This document shows positions 22,791 to 34,757 of a stretch of 64,000 nt of DNA, piece after piece. The position numbers were made by a program, and so were the translations under genes. How positions within the stretch are numbered: the first letter of the stretch is position 1; each line of letters opens with the position of its first letter. Location of the stretch: assembly GCA_905116865.2 (NCBI GenBank), contig CAJHNH020004868.1, positions 423,761 to 487,760 of the forward strand, given 5' to 3'. The notes below the pieces were generated by a model. The model worked only from the letters and a program-made list of their open reading frames with translations. It was not told where the DNA came from and did not search any database. This DNA is from Candidula unifasciata. Lineage: Eukaryota > Mollusca > Gastropoda > Stylommatophora > Geomitridae.

Positions 22791-24205
22791 ACATACATAT
22801 ATACATAAAAATGGACACACATACGGACACACACACACACATACATACATTGTTTTGTTTTTATTTGACCTCTCAGATGCATGTTCTATGAGCATTTAAT
22901 ATAACACGAAAGGACCATTTAATGTAAAAATGTCGACAACATGCAACCTTTCTTTGCCAACTTAAAGGTGCCAGCCACGAACTATTTCGCAATCGTTTAA
23001 ACATTTTAAAAATCCGCGTATTTTTAACTTAAATGTCGGTTCAATAGTCGAATTCTCAAACTACCTTTGTCTTTTTTTTTTGGGGGGGGGGGGGGGGGGG
23101 CGGGGGAGCATGCTAATATTCTACAAGAACTGTTTGCAAACATCATTAAAGGCCGGCCTAGCACCTTCTATCCATCCGTATTTCGCCATAGAGGATATCA
23201 TGAGGAATTCATCTTATCCTCCATCAATCAAATGTGCCTTAGCCAAAAAAGCCTTCCAAGCCTTGATGAGCTCTGTGAAAACTGTCGCGATACCTGCTCT
23301 TTCCAAAAACTAGGTGTTTTTGATCTTGCCTTGCACTCAATGCCACATTTTCTTCTTAGGCATCGCATATGAAAAAGCCAAGACTAATTTAGATCAGGAA
23401 TGGAGTTCCTCTTCTCCATAGCACAAAGCCTGTTTAGTATTTGATAGACCTAGTATTGCCCACACATGATTCCACGCTCGCAAACTACATAGGCCTAGGA
23501 AAGCATCAGGCAACGATATAGGCTGAGGGAGGGATCACGTATGGATAAAACTTAGTACGATACTGCCCAGGAATGTCCAAAACTGCTCTGGTACGTTGCC
23601 ATTCTCTTGATAGGAAAGTCCAACCACTATAGTAACTATTTTAAACTGCTGTCTTCGGTTATCTAAAGCAGATTTTTTTTTTAAATTCCTGATTATTGCC
23701 GCGGCAAACTATAGATACCTTAGCATCCAGTTTAAGAACCGCTGGTCCAAGGTATTGTAGTCATTCTTTAGTAAATCCATATCCCCAAGGCCTAACCGAA
23801 TTGTTAACTCATTAACCAGGATACACGGCCAGACGTTACAACTGACATGCGTTGGCTATTTGCACCGGTTTAAAATTTAAAAGAAAAAGTAATGAAAGGT
23901 GTGGATACACAAAGCAGAGGCAACAGGCGACCAGCAACGTAGTGGGCCCAACTCATACGATGGTGTAACAAGGTCAGACGGTACCGTGTGTGTGTGCGCG
24001 CGCGCGCGCGCGTGTGTGTGCGCGTGTATTGCCATTTGTCACACACCTCCCCCCTCCCTAGTGATCACATTGGGGTGCCCCCCACCTACACCACTGAACA
24101 CGGCATCTTACCTCGCTCAGGACTAGGCAATTTGGGACCGCAGAACATGGAGGCGAGGCGTCGGACACTTTGCAGGGAATTTCCGGAAAGTTCCATATTA
24201 TAGGG
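22791..24205. other. Unique sequence with two simple repeats
   Basis: No gene recognised. T-then-G homopolymers lie at about 23,071-23,106, and a compound GT/CG alternating tract at 23,987-24,025. The frames 23,067-23,372 start in the G run and are not supported as genes. Confidence 0.55.
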
Positions 24206-24213
24206 GTAGGGGG

Positions 24214-26461
24214 CAGTGTTGCCACTTTGGATCTTTTATATCCAAATTTAGATCTTTTTCACTGCATTTAGATACTGTTTTTTGACGTTTAGATCGCAAA
24301 TATTTATCTAGATTCTTTTCCTGTGTAAAATATTACTACAATATTTTTTTGGGTCTGGCACGTACATTGTGACAACTGCCATTACTTTAACTGTGAACTC
24401 TCACTGGTGTCAACGCACAAATATCTGGCAGCCCCGGTACTGATTAATAAAAACGCGCGTAAATCATACTAACTTTGTTTCAACCGTATATCACTGTGCT
24501 GACTTTGCGTTTCTTTTTCATGTGATTAAAAAAAAAATAATTGCTAACCTTCTTATGTGGCTTTCACTTTGAAAAAACCTTTCAACACGCCAAAAGTAAA
24601 GTATGAGCAAAAAATTTGGAAAGAGTGGTTGCATGATGACAAAATTAAAAACTGGGGATATGACCAAAGCTTGTTGTAAGTACTGCAAGTGTGAAATTAA
24701 AGCGAAAATACAAAACTTAAAAACTGCAGTTTCTTTTAAAGATATTACACCGCTGACATCTGTTTTCAGAACTATACTGATAAATGAATCATCAACAGTT
24801 GAAGTATCAGTCGTAATGTTTTTAATTTGTCACTGCGCAGTTTCAAACTGTGACCATTTGATCGATTTGTAAAAATCTTGGACTAGTTCAATTTGAAAGT
24901 GTGATGTAGAAAGTATAGTTTAGGAACTGAAGGACCTTTTCATCAGCAAACAGTTAGGCTTGAAGAATTTGGCTGTAATTGGTATTGATAATGCCTCAGT
25001 GATGATTTTTATAAACAATGGCGTTTATGCCAAGTTTAAGGAAGCTAACCCATTGTTAATACTTATAAAATATATGCGTTATTTATTGCAGCTAGCATTA
25101 TCACATGCTTCATCTAAATATTTACCAAGGAATTTGGAATACCTTATTGCTGAAACACTTTACTGGTTTTCCAAATAATTTGTCAGACAACAGCAATACA
25201 ATACATTATATACAGCCTTGAATGATGGTTCCACACCACCGAAAACTCTGTCAGATTGCAAAACTAGATGGTTATCAATTTAACCAGCTGTTGAAAGAAT
25301 TATGAAGCAATGACTGAAGTTGAAGACACACTTTGAAATAACAAGACAAAGTGAAAAGTGCTACACAGCTGAAATACTATATGGAATGTACAGTGATTAA
25401 AAAAAATGTGTAATTCATTCTCTTTTTATAACCTATTCTAATGGAAGTGCAAAAAGTTAATAAACTGTTCGAATCTAAACTTGTTGATAAAGTTAAATTA
25501 CTTGATGATCTCACCTTGCTATTTCACTCGGTAAAAGACTGGTTTTGCCAACTTCTAAAGCTGATTTGCTCACTTGCACTATAGAGAGCTATTTGGCTCC
25601 TAAGCCACACATTGGATATTATATTGAATCAAAAATTGATGATTTAAAAACAAAAGGACTGTTAACAGAGAATGAAGAGAACAACTTAAGAAAACGCTGT
25701 CAAGATTTCCTTATCTTATTATAGAAGCAATTGAAGCAGAGACTTCCTGAAAATCTAGATGTTTTGAAAAATATTTCACTTTTTTCTGTGAGCAACATAC
25801 TTCAGCCATTAAAGGACATACCTAAATATTGTAAAGTTATGAACATTTTAGGGGCTACTGATAAAAGTGTCGCGAAAGCAGAATATCAGTTAACCAAAAT
25901 AAAGTTAGCTGAATGGACAAACAAAACAGAAACTAAAGCGTTTTGGAGTGAAGTGAGACAATTTAAAGATGCCTCATCAAACAATCCATTCTATAAGCTC
26001 TTTAATGTGCCATGTCTGCCATGATACTACCCCACTCAAATGCTGACGTAGAAAGAGTTTTCAGTGCTAGGAATTATATCAAATCTAACCTAAAAAACAG
26101 GATGAAATTTGACCTCTTAAATGCTATCGTGCCATTAAAATTCGGCCTGTTGAGACTAGAGAAATAAGCCTGCTGTTCCACTTATAAAGAAATTTGAACA
26201 GCTAAAGCATTCCAGGGTCATTTTGAATCTGAAGCTTCAACTTCATTATCCAAGCTAAGTTTATGCTGTGGATCTTGTGAGGCAGACACCAGTGAAGGTG
26301 AGGACATGATTATGTAAGGTAAGTCATAACAAAAGCTATTTAATTTTGGACTTTTTCAATTTGGATGTTTTTTCTAGATCTTGTCCACGCAGATTTAGAT
26401 CTTTTTAGATATTTTTGACACCGTTTTGGATATTTTTTGTCAAAGAAAAGTGGCAACACTG
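24214..26461 (+). mobile_element. hAT-superfamily DNA transposon, complete ends
   Basis: The termini are perfect 15-bp inverted repeats, CAGTGTTGCCACTTT at 24,214-24,228 and its complement at 26,447-26,461. They are flanked by an exact 8-bp target duplication GTAGGGGG at 24,206-24,213 and 26,462-26,469. Eight-bp duplications and CAG-type ends are hallmarks of hAT elements. Subterminal regions at both ends carry repeated TTTAGATCT-like motifs, as expected for transposase binding sites. The interior holds a decayed BED-finger transposase. At 2,248 bp it is a plausible full-length autonomous copy that has since died. Confidence 0.94.
24560..26167 (+). pseudogene. hAT transposase pseudogene
   Basis: The transposase would cut and paste the element that carries it. 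An N-terminal BED zinc-finger region is visible at about 24,596-24,720: the frame reads KYEQKIWKEWLHDDKIKNWG, then shifts to GDMTKACCKYCKCEIKAK with the Cys pairs. A catalytic-core segment at 24,960-25,178 includes VIGIDNASVM, then LQLALSHAS and YLIAETLYWFS. Near 25,256 TRWLSI is readable. The frame 25,731-26,024 leads into the C-terminal dimerisation domain, which continues in another frame at about 26,020-26,165: LPHSNADVERVFSARNYI, then KNRMKFDLLNA. Several frameshifts and stops make it inactive. The family's normal length is 500-700 residues, which the spread here would match. No start codon can be assigned with confidence. Confidence 0.9.
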
Positions 26462-26751
26462 GTAGGGGGTCAGGGTTAGTGTAAGTCTGCAATAATTTCA
26501 CTCCCCTGTACAACTGGACTTTTCCGGAAATTCCTACAAAATCTCTGATCGGAAAGAGGTGAAATAAAAGAAGAGAATCAAAAATGTTATACTAAAAAGT
26601 GGCAACTTCGTGCAGTAAAGACCCTTCCCTGTGTTTCTAAAGAATTTCAAATAACTATTTTGAACACTATGCGTTAATATAAAACGTGAGATTCAGTGGG
26701 GCTTTATGTCAAGAGTGCCTAGCGTTAACTGTCACGTAATCTCCTCTTTTG

Positions 26752-26832
26752 GCCGTTCACCGGCTGTAAACTCCAGCGAGAAGTTCTGGTTGTTCGTCCA
26801 CTTCTGGACTATTAGTCTTTCTCCAGAAGCTG
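26752..26832 (-). mobile_element. SINE family G, 3' fragment
   Basis: The minus strand reads AGAAGTGGACGAACAACCAG, GGAGTTTACAGCCGGTGAAC, matching the 3' end of family G. Upstream parts are absent. Confidence 0.65.
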
Positions 26833-29800
26833 AGTGTTGTGTGTGCATCGTTTAACAGATATGACATATGTTTGCAGCTATTGGTTACTTACCTCGCAGG
26901 CTTCCAATTAATCGACTATTACGACAAGCTTCTGGCCAGGCTATGGGTCTATTTTTTTCCCTACGATAGGACACTAGAACCTACATAAGGATGTATGTTA
27001 CATAATAAATTAGTCGACTCGAAAGAAAAGAAACAGGATTCAGAAAATTGGGATTTAGGGAACAAACATTCTAAAGCTAACAGCAACTCTCAGATGCAAC
27101 CAGTCTCCACTGAGGTAAGAGAAAGGCGAGTGGCTGGCCTTGCGAACACACGTTTTCAAGGAGTGCTTACTTCAGGTAGAAGGTGATTAGGCTTGGCACA
27201 GGTACTCATGAGTGACGAGGGGAGACAGATTGGAAAGAAAAAAGTTCCGGCTGAGAAACCGAATGATTTCAGCCAGAGGCCAGCAGTAATGAGCGTTCTC
27301 CATAAACATTTTCACAGATAAATATCACTTGGTTGAAATGTAAAAACGGGTGCATCCAACCAAGATATAGCGAACTGTGCTGTGCTAGTTGGAAAAAAAA
27401 AGTTGCCTGTTTAAAAAGAATTTAGGTTTCCGTTAGAGGAGTTGGTTAAGTTCAGGGTAGGTGTGTAAGGCTGAAGCAGGAGACAATACTGCGTTCTGCC
27501 AAAGGTAATTTACTGCGTCATAGATCGTGAGTGAGCAGTTGATCCGAATGTTGTACAGTCTCGAATTATGTCGGGAGACAGCAAATATGTGAGGGACATA
27601 TTTACTGTCGTTTTTAATATTGTAACTCACAGTGTGGGTTACAAGAGCCCATTGGAGGAGGAGGGGGGGGGGGAGTAGAAAAAAAGCACGTAATAACAGG
27701 CGACTAATTAAGGGGTATGCTGAAATCGGATGAACTCGACAGAAAGGCACCGATTCGGAAGCCTGGCTGCAAACCGACCCTACATCCCTAGCTGCGTGCC
27801 TTTACTTTCTAAGACTTCATTTTTGAGCTTCATTATTTGTTCTATTGTCTTTACATCTTGAACATGTGCCTAACAACATCATTAGTTCTGTGATTGGTGT
27901 CTTCACAGAGATTAAACCATATGGATGCATTTAATGCTTTTCCAACACAGCCATATAATTTGTTTATTTCCCAATAGCTGAGTGGTGGTGACACTATCTA
28001 TCCACGACTGAACCAGGTCTGACTGTTGTAATGTGGATGTGAACTGTGACTTCGCTACGGCTGATTTATGGGGCGTGGTCCCGATATTTTTCAGAGTAGT
28101 AATACTGCCTTTGTCTTGAATCGATCAGGCTAGCTAGCAAAGACAAGAAAGTGTGACGCGTGAGTGACAATAATATATACGATATTGTACATTTTAAGAA
28201 AGTATTTGGCGTATCTCACTAGAGCATATTTTATTCGTCGATTAACACTGCTACTTTACTTTAGAGAGATTAAGTCTTCAGTACTAGTGCGTTTCTGGGT
28301 CACCAAATCTGCTGTCTGACCAGCAGCCTTTACCTCTGTCGTGACATGGTAGTCGTAAAAAAAAGATTGCCGGATGCAATGTACTTAAAGCCTAGGTCAT
28401 TACAGCCCCCCCCCCCTCCCCCATTCCGGACTGCTACCAGAAGTTCTGACAACATTGGATTTTTTTTTTTTAATCCTAAGACTATACATACCTGTTAGAT
28501 GTAATTTTAAAAAAGTTATAATTGTGACACTCTTAGCGGATTTTCCATTGTGGTGAAACCAGTAATCTGGTACAGGTTATAGATGCAGTTGTTGTTTGCA
28601 TACTTGAGACCTGTTCTTTGGCCAAAATCTCTATACAAGTAGTTCTAGATTTGCATATCTTCTTCCCCTCTACACAACTCTGTTGAATATCGTTTTGGAG
28701 AGGCTGGCATATTGTTGTACTTGTCCGTACTATTGCATTTTCGGTATTTAGTTAAAAAAGGGTTCATTGTTGTGTTCAATGTATGGCGAAACTGGTCACC
28801 TGTGATTTGGTTTCTATAAGATATACCTAGATAGAATCTTTCGAAAAGATTTCAGTTCCAATGCTTAGTTTGATCTAAAACAGTTGAAAAGAAAAACCCC
28901 CATGGGCAGTAAAGTTAAACCAACCATGCTGATATAATGATATGAATCACTGTAACAACTATCAGCGACTAAAGAGGGTCAGAAATACTGTCTTTGGACG
29001 AGCTAATTGATGTTGAACTGCCTGCTACCAAATGAGTTACCAGGTCATACTAATCAGGGTTTATCGCCGGTCATTTGGGAAACCTTGTTTTATCTGTAGG
29101 GTGTTGTCATAAACACATTTGTTCGCAGGAGACTGTATGCTATAAAGGTTTACAAAACTGCATGGTTATAGTTATCTGTGTAAGGGAACTTTTGACAACA
29201 TGAAAATTCACGCTTTTTATAGGCATGTTATTCTCAGGTTCTCATCTCCAACATAAACCCCCAGTGATTTATGGATATTTTATTGTATACGGGATAGGCT
29301 ATCAAAATAATCACCACGCTACTGCACATGTGAATTGATTTCTAAACAACCTCGACGACTGTGTCAATTTTTTTTTAAGGGTATATCAATTATTAGTGAA
29401 ATAAAGATCAAAGACATTTGCCCTTTTATGAAAACACCTGTGCAACTATAAATTATAAAATTACAAAAACGTGAAAAATCTAAGGCAACAAGCAAAAATT
29501 CGACTTGATCCGTACAGGAGTTTTCGAGCAATTCTTAAGATATGAGGGTACGACTTTTGAAACTCATTATAGAATATACGCTACATTATGTGGCGATCAC
29601 TACACCTTGAATGTGTGAGGCTGTCGGCTTCCTCGTCTGTTTTATTCTACATAAACCCAAAGCCAGCGCAGAGGCTCTGCGCTGACCCCAGTCAACTATG
29701 CCTGGTAACTTCAATCTGGAATGCTAAAGTTAATTTACATAAAACAGCCTACCCGGTGTCCACAGAAAAATCACATGCCAATTCATTAATCAGTATGTAT

Positions 29801-29974
29801 TTAACGGGGTACTGCGGCCAGTGCTGGATAGAGAATGCGCTCAAACAATTATGCCTTAATAATATATGAGGTTGAACAGGCAATTTGGGATCTGTCTTGT
29901 AGGTCTGCCGTCCAGATTAGGATGATTTTTTTTTTAAATCTCACAGTGTAAATTACCAACACAAGAGGAGAGAG
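26833..29974. other. Unique sequence, longest quiet stretch
   Basis: Just over 3 kb without recognisable transposon, SINE or minisatellite. Small G runs (about 27,662-27,672) and C runs (28,406-28,420) occur. The frame 29,588-29,869 (plus, 93 codons) has ordinary composition but no known domain. If a host regulatory element or small exon is present, this is one of the likelier places, but I see no positive sign of one. Confidence 0.5.
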
Positions 29975-30502
29975 GTCAAGTTAAAGGACAATACGCTAAG
30001 TTACAGGCCGTGGCTCTAAAGAGGCACTGTCATGATAGATGAAACAACATCACGTTAAGGCCGCGACGTTAATTTAGAGGAAACGCTCAGCTCAGAAGCA
30101 TAAACTCAAGCTAGAGGATACATCGTCACGCTAGAGGACATGACATCAACCTAGAGGATACATCGTCACGCTAGAGGACATGACATCAACCTAGAGGGCA
30201 CGGCGTCAAGTGTACACCAAGTTAGATGACACCATGTCAAGCTAGAGAACAAAATGTCAAGCTAAAGGACAGAATGTCAAGCTAAAGGACCGAATGTCAA
30301 GCTAAAGGACAAAATGTTGAGCTATATGACACAACATCAAGTTAGAGGACACACCGCCACGGTGAAGGGCATAGCATCAAGCACGACGTCAAGAGTACAT
30401 CAAGTTAGATGATACAATGTCAAGTTAGATGACACAATGTCAATCTAGAGGAAAAAACAGAAAGTTCCAGGACACGATGGCAAGTCAGAGGACCAGCGGT
30501 AT
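29975..30502 (+). repeat. Degenerate left edge of 20-bp minisatellite
   Basis: Diverged versions of the GTCAAGCTAGAGGACAC unit at irregular spacing of about 19-20 bp. A 40-bp block containing CTAGAGGATACATCGTCACG is repeated twice at about 30,112-30,191. Divergence increases outward from the regular array. Confidence 0.85.
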
Positions 30503-32785
30503 GCTAGTAGACAACATCAAGCTAGAGGACACAACTTCAAACTAGAGGACACAACGTCAAACTAGAGGACACAACGTCAAACTAGAGGACACAACGTCAA
30601 ACTAGAGGACACAACTTCAAACTAGAGGACACAACGTCAAACTAGAGGACACAACGTCAAACTAGAGGACACAACATCAAACTAGAGGACACAACATCAA
30701 ACTAGAGGACACAATGTCAAACTAGAGGACACAATGTCAAACTAGAGGACACAGTGTCAAACTAGAGGACACAACATCAAACTAGAGGACACAATGTCAA
30801 ACTAGAGGACACAATGTCAAACTAGAGGACACAACATCAAACTAGAGGACACAGTGTCAAACTAGAGGACACAGTGTCAAACTAGAGGACACAATGTCAA
30901 ACTAGAGGACACAATGTCAAACTAGAGGACACAATGTCAAACTAGAGGACACAGTGTCAAACTAGAGGACACAATGTCAAACTAGAGGACACAATGTCAA
31001 ACTAGAGGACACAGTGTCAAACTAGAGGACACAATGTCAAACTAGAGGACACAATGTCAAACTAGAGGACACAATGTCAAACTAGAGGACACAGTGTCAA
31101 ACTAGAGGACACAATGTCAAACTAGAGGACACAATGTCAAACTAGAGGACACAATGTCAAACTAGAGGACAGTGTCAAACTAGAGGACACAACATCAAAC
31201 TAGAGGACACAATGTCAAACTAGAGGACACAATGTCAAACTAGAGGACACAATGTCAAACTAGAGCACACAACGTCAAACTAGAGGACACAATTTCAAAC
31301 TTGAGGACACAATGTCAAACTAGAGGACACAGTGTCAAACTAGAGGACACAATGTCAAACTAGAGGACACAATGTCAAACTAGAGGACACAATGTCAAAC
31401 TAGAGGACACAATGTCAAACTAGAGGACACAATGTCAAACTAGAGGACACAGTGTCAAACTAGAGGACACAATGTCAAACTAGAGGACACAATGTCAAAC
31501 TAGAGGACACAATGTCAAACTAGAGGACACAGTGTCAAACTAGAGGACACAGTGTCAAACTAGAGGACACAACATCAAACTAGAGGACACAATGTCAAAC
31601 TAGAGGACACAATGTCAAACTAGAGGACACAATGTCAAACTAGAGGACACAATGTCAAACTAGAGGACACAATGTCAAACTAGAGGACACAATGTCAAAC
31701 TAGAGGACACAGTGTCAAACTAGAGGACACAATGTCAAACTAGAGGACACAATGTCAAACTAGAGGACACAATGTCAAACTAGAGGACACAATGTCAAAC
31801 TAGAGGACACAATGTCAAACTAGAGGACACAGTGTCAAACTAGAGGACACAATGTCAAACTAGAGGACACAACATCAAACTAGAGGACACAGTGTCAAAC
31901 TAGAGGACACAGTGTCAAACTAGAGGACACAATGTCAAACTAGAGGACACAGTGTCAAACTAGAGGACACAATGTCAAACTAGAGGACACAATGTCAAAC
32001 TAGAGGACACAGTGTCAAACTAGAGGACACAATGTCAAACTAGAGGACACAATGGTCAAACTAGAGGACAGCATGTCAAACTAGAGGACACAATGTCAAA
32101 CTAGAGGACACAATGTCAAACTAGAGGACACAATGTCAAACTAGAGGACACAGTGTCAAACTAGAGGACACAATGTCAAACTAGAGGACACAATGTCAAA
32201 TAAACTAGAGGACACAATGTCAAACTAGAGGACACAGATGTCAAACTAGAGGACACAATGATCAAACTAGAGGACACAATGTCAAACTAGAGGACACAAT
32301 GTCAAACTAGAGGACACAATGTCAAACTAGAGGACACAGTGTCAAACTAGAAGACACAACATCAAACTAGAGGACACAGTGTCAAACTAGAAGACACAAC
32401 ATCAAACTAGAGGACACAGTGTCAAACTAGAAGACACAACATCAAACTAGAGGACACAGTGTCAAACTAGAGGACACAATGTCAAACTAGAGGACACAAT
32501 GTCAAACTAGAGGACGCAATGTCAAACTAGAGGACACAATGTCAAACTAGAGGACACAAGGTCAAACTAGAGGACACAGTGTCAAACTAGAGGACACAGT
32601 GTCAAACTAGAGGACGCAATGTCAAACTAGAGGACACAATGTCAAACTAGAGGACACAATGTCAAACTAGAGGACACAATGTCAAACTAGAGGACACAAT
32701 GTCTAACTAGAGGACACAAGGTCAAACTAGAGAACATGGCGTTAAGCTAGAAAACACAATTCCAAGCTAGAGGACACACTGTAGA
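30503..32785 (+). repeat. 20-bp minisatellite, about 113 copies
   Basis: The unit AAACTAGAGGACACAATGTC repeats with a strict 20-bp period. Variants fall mostly in the last eight bases (ACAATGTC, ACAGTGTC, ACAACATC, ACAACGTC). Occasional indels shift the register (about 31,169, 32,053, 32,200, 32,235). Each common unit carries a short dyad, GACA-CAA-TGTC, or a perfect GACAC-A-GTGTC. The array ends near 32,785 in degenerate units. Confidence 0.98.
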
Positions 32786-33139
32786 TAGCAGCATTTTTGT
32801 GAAGGTCACAGAAATTGTCTAGTTGCACAAATGTAACACAGAGAAAATATTGATGCGGCAGCGGCAGACGTTAGAGAATGCGCAGGCGTGGAGACTTTGT
32901 TCAGAGAAACATCGCAATTACTTCTCAGTTTCATTGATTGTAAGTATTTATATCCTAGCATGTTGTATTATCAGTTGACTGCGCATAGTTTCAAATACGT
33001 CCTCTCTGTTCAGTCAGCACACATCATGTTCACTCTTTGGTAAATGAGACTAATGAAATAGGAATGCCACTGATATCCACTAGAAACCTTTTACGTTGAA
33101 AGTCACAAGGCTCCGTCTCCAGCATCGAGATTAAATTAG
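32786..33139. other. Unique sequence
   Basis: No gene or repeat family recognised. Confidence 0.5.
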
Positions 33140-33438
33140 AATGGCCCCCGTGTGGGTTCCGGGGCCCCATTGTGGCTAAAACAAGAATAGACCCACTGCC
33201 TCCCCAAAAGCATGTCGTAAGAGTCGACTAATTGGGGAGCTTGCTTTGAAGTCGGAGTGCATCTGCCGGAAAGGCAAGGAACCAACAGTCTGTATTCAAG
33301 AGAATGAGATCTGTTAAACTGATGCACACGCAACACTCAGGTTCTGGGGCAAGACTGCAGTTTAGTAGTGGACGAGCAACCAGAACTTTCCGCGAGAGTG
33401 TACAGCTGGTGAACGCGAAGAAGAAGAAATAAGAATGG
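33140..33438 (+). mobile_element. SINE family G, copy 2
   Basis: Starts GTGTGGGTTCCGGGGCCCC and continues AAGCATGTCGTAAGAGTCGA, CATCTGCCGGAAAGGCAAGG, CAGGTTCTGGGGCAAGACTG and GTGTACAGCTGGTGAACGCG. It ends in a GAAGAAGAAG tail. It is a direct-orientation relative of 21,168-21,478. Confidence 0.85.
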
Positions 33439-33604
33439 GAAACAATACTCTCAGTCTTTCGCTCTGTCGTTAGACAAGCTGCTGACATCCGTTGATATTG
33501 CCTTTCTACTTGAAAAGCTGGGTTTCTGACAGCGTTTAATCAAGCATGCGAAGAGAGTAGCACATGAATTCGTTCGTTCTGTTGGGGGTCAGGATCTGGG
33601 AAGA

Positions 33605-34125
33605 AGTACGATATTGATTGTGGTTGTGGTGGTAAGGATAATGATTACGCTGATGATTGTGATCGTGGTGGTGTGGTAGGGGGCAAAAGGATGGGAGGGG
33701 GAGGGGTAATGATATTTCGCTGACGATGGTGGCAGTAGATGATGATAGTAGTAGTAGTGATAGTGGTGCTTGTAGTAATGATGGTAATCGTGGTCATGAG
33801 GGAAGTGATAATTATATGCTGAGGATGATAGTAGCAGAAAATGGTAACAGTAGTATTAGTGGTGGTGTGGGGGGGGGGAGGGGTAATGATAATATGCTGA
33901 TGATGGTGGCAGTAGACGATGATAGTAATAGTAATGATGGTGGTGCTTGTAGTGGTGATGGTTATCGTGGTGATGGAGGCGATTATATTAATATGCTGAA
34001 GACTATGGTAGTAGACAGTGGTAACAGCAGCGGTGGTGGTGATGCTTGTAGCGGCGATGGTGGTGGTAAGCATAATGATTATACTTGTGGGGGTGGCAGT
34101 AACGGTGGTGTGGCCGTGGTGACGA
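33605..34125 (+). repeat. GGT/GAT/AGT cryptic repeat with about 177-bp duplication
   Basis: The tract is mostly GGT, GAT, AGT and AAT triplets. A larger unit is duplicated: GGTAATGATATTTCGCTGAC at about 33,705 matches GGTAATGATAATATGCTGAT at about 33,882, each followed by GATGGTGGCAGTAGA. Long frames on both strands (33,726-34,214 plus; 33,645-34,130 minus) follow from the triplet period and are not convincing genes. Confidence 0.85.
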
Positions 34126-34514
34126 GGCACTCTGTATTCCCAAAGTCTTCAGACATGCGAATAGTTTGTTTTTTTTTTACCAAGAAAAAACTTCGCAGAC
34201 ATGATCAGATATGACTTGCTACCAAAGAAGTTAATTATTGGAAGAATAAAAGACACCTATAGATAAATAAGACCCAATCGACCGAAATGACATTAGAACG
34301 CCATCTCGGAATAGAAATTGTCGGGTATCTACTGTTGTAGACGGTATTCAAGGATAGGACTAGTGAATGGGAAAGGTGAAGTATCAACTTAGCATAGTGA
34401 TCCTCATTAGTGTCATGCTTTGGTCCCTCGCGTCGCGTTGTTAGATTGCCGGCAATGACTTTGTAATGCTTAGGATTTCTGATACTGGAAAACATACTGT
34501 CTTTTTTTTTCTGT
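34126..34514. other. Unique sequence
   Basis: No gene recognised. Confidence 0.45.
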
Positions 34515-34757
34515 TGACGAGAGCCACTGGGGTGTAGCGGCTAGGTGCTTGCCAGCGGATTGGGAAGTCGTGGGTTCGGGTCCTGGCGGAAAGGAACTAA
34601 CAGTATGCATGCAAATAACTCAGACCTGTGAAACGGATGTACACGCAACACTCAGTTTCTGGAACAGGACTAGAGTCTAGGAGTAGACGAACAATTAGAA
34701 CTTTTCTGCCGGAGTTTACAGCCGGCAAACGCAAAGAAGAATAAGAAGAATTTACAG
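34515..34757 (+). mobile_element. SINE family G, copy 3, with tRNA-like head
   Basis: The head reads GGTGTAGCGGCTAGGTGCTT (A-box region) and GTGGGTTCGGGTCC (B box), unlike the heads of the copies at 21,168 and 33,140. From about 34,585 the body is the same: GGAAAGGAACTAACAGTATG, CTCAGACCTGTGAAAC, GGAGTTTACAGCCGGCAAAC. It ends in AAGAAGAATAAGAAGAA. Confidence 0.85.

Noticed and set aside
30503..32785. CRISPR-like array
   Set aside because: The 20-bp units abut directly with no unique spacers, and the genome is eukaryotic. It is a minisatellite. The arrays at 40,836, 44,350 and 56,798 were rejected for the same reason.
33645..34214. Two overlapping frames of about 160 codons on opposite strands
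   Set aside because: Both follow from the three-base period of the GGT/GAT tract. Composition is Asp/Gly/Ser or Thr/Ile/His only.
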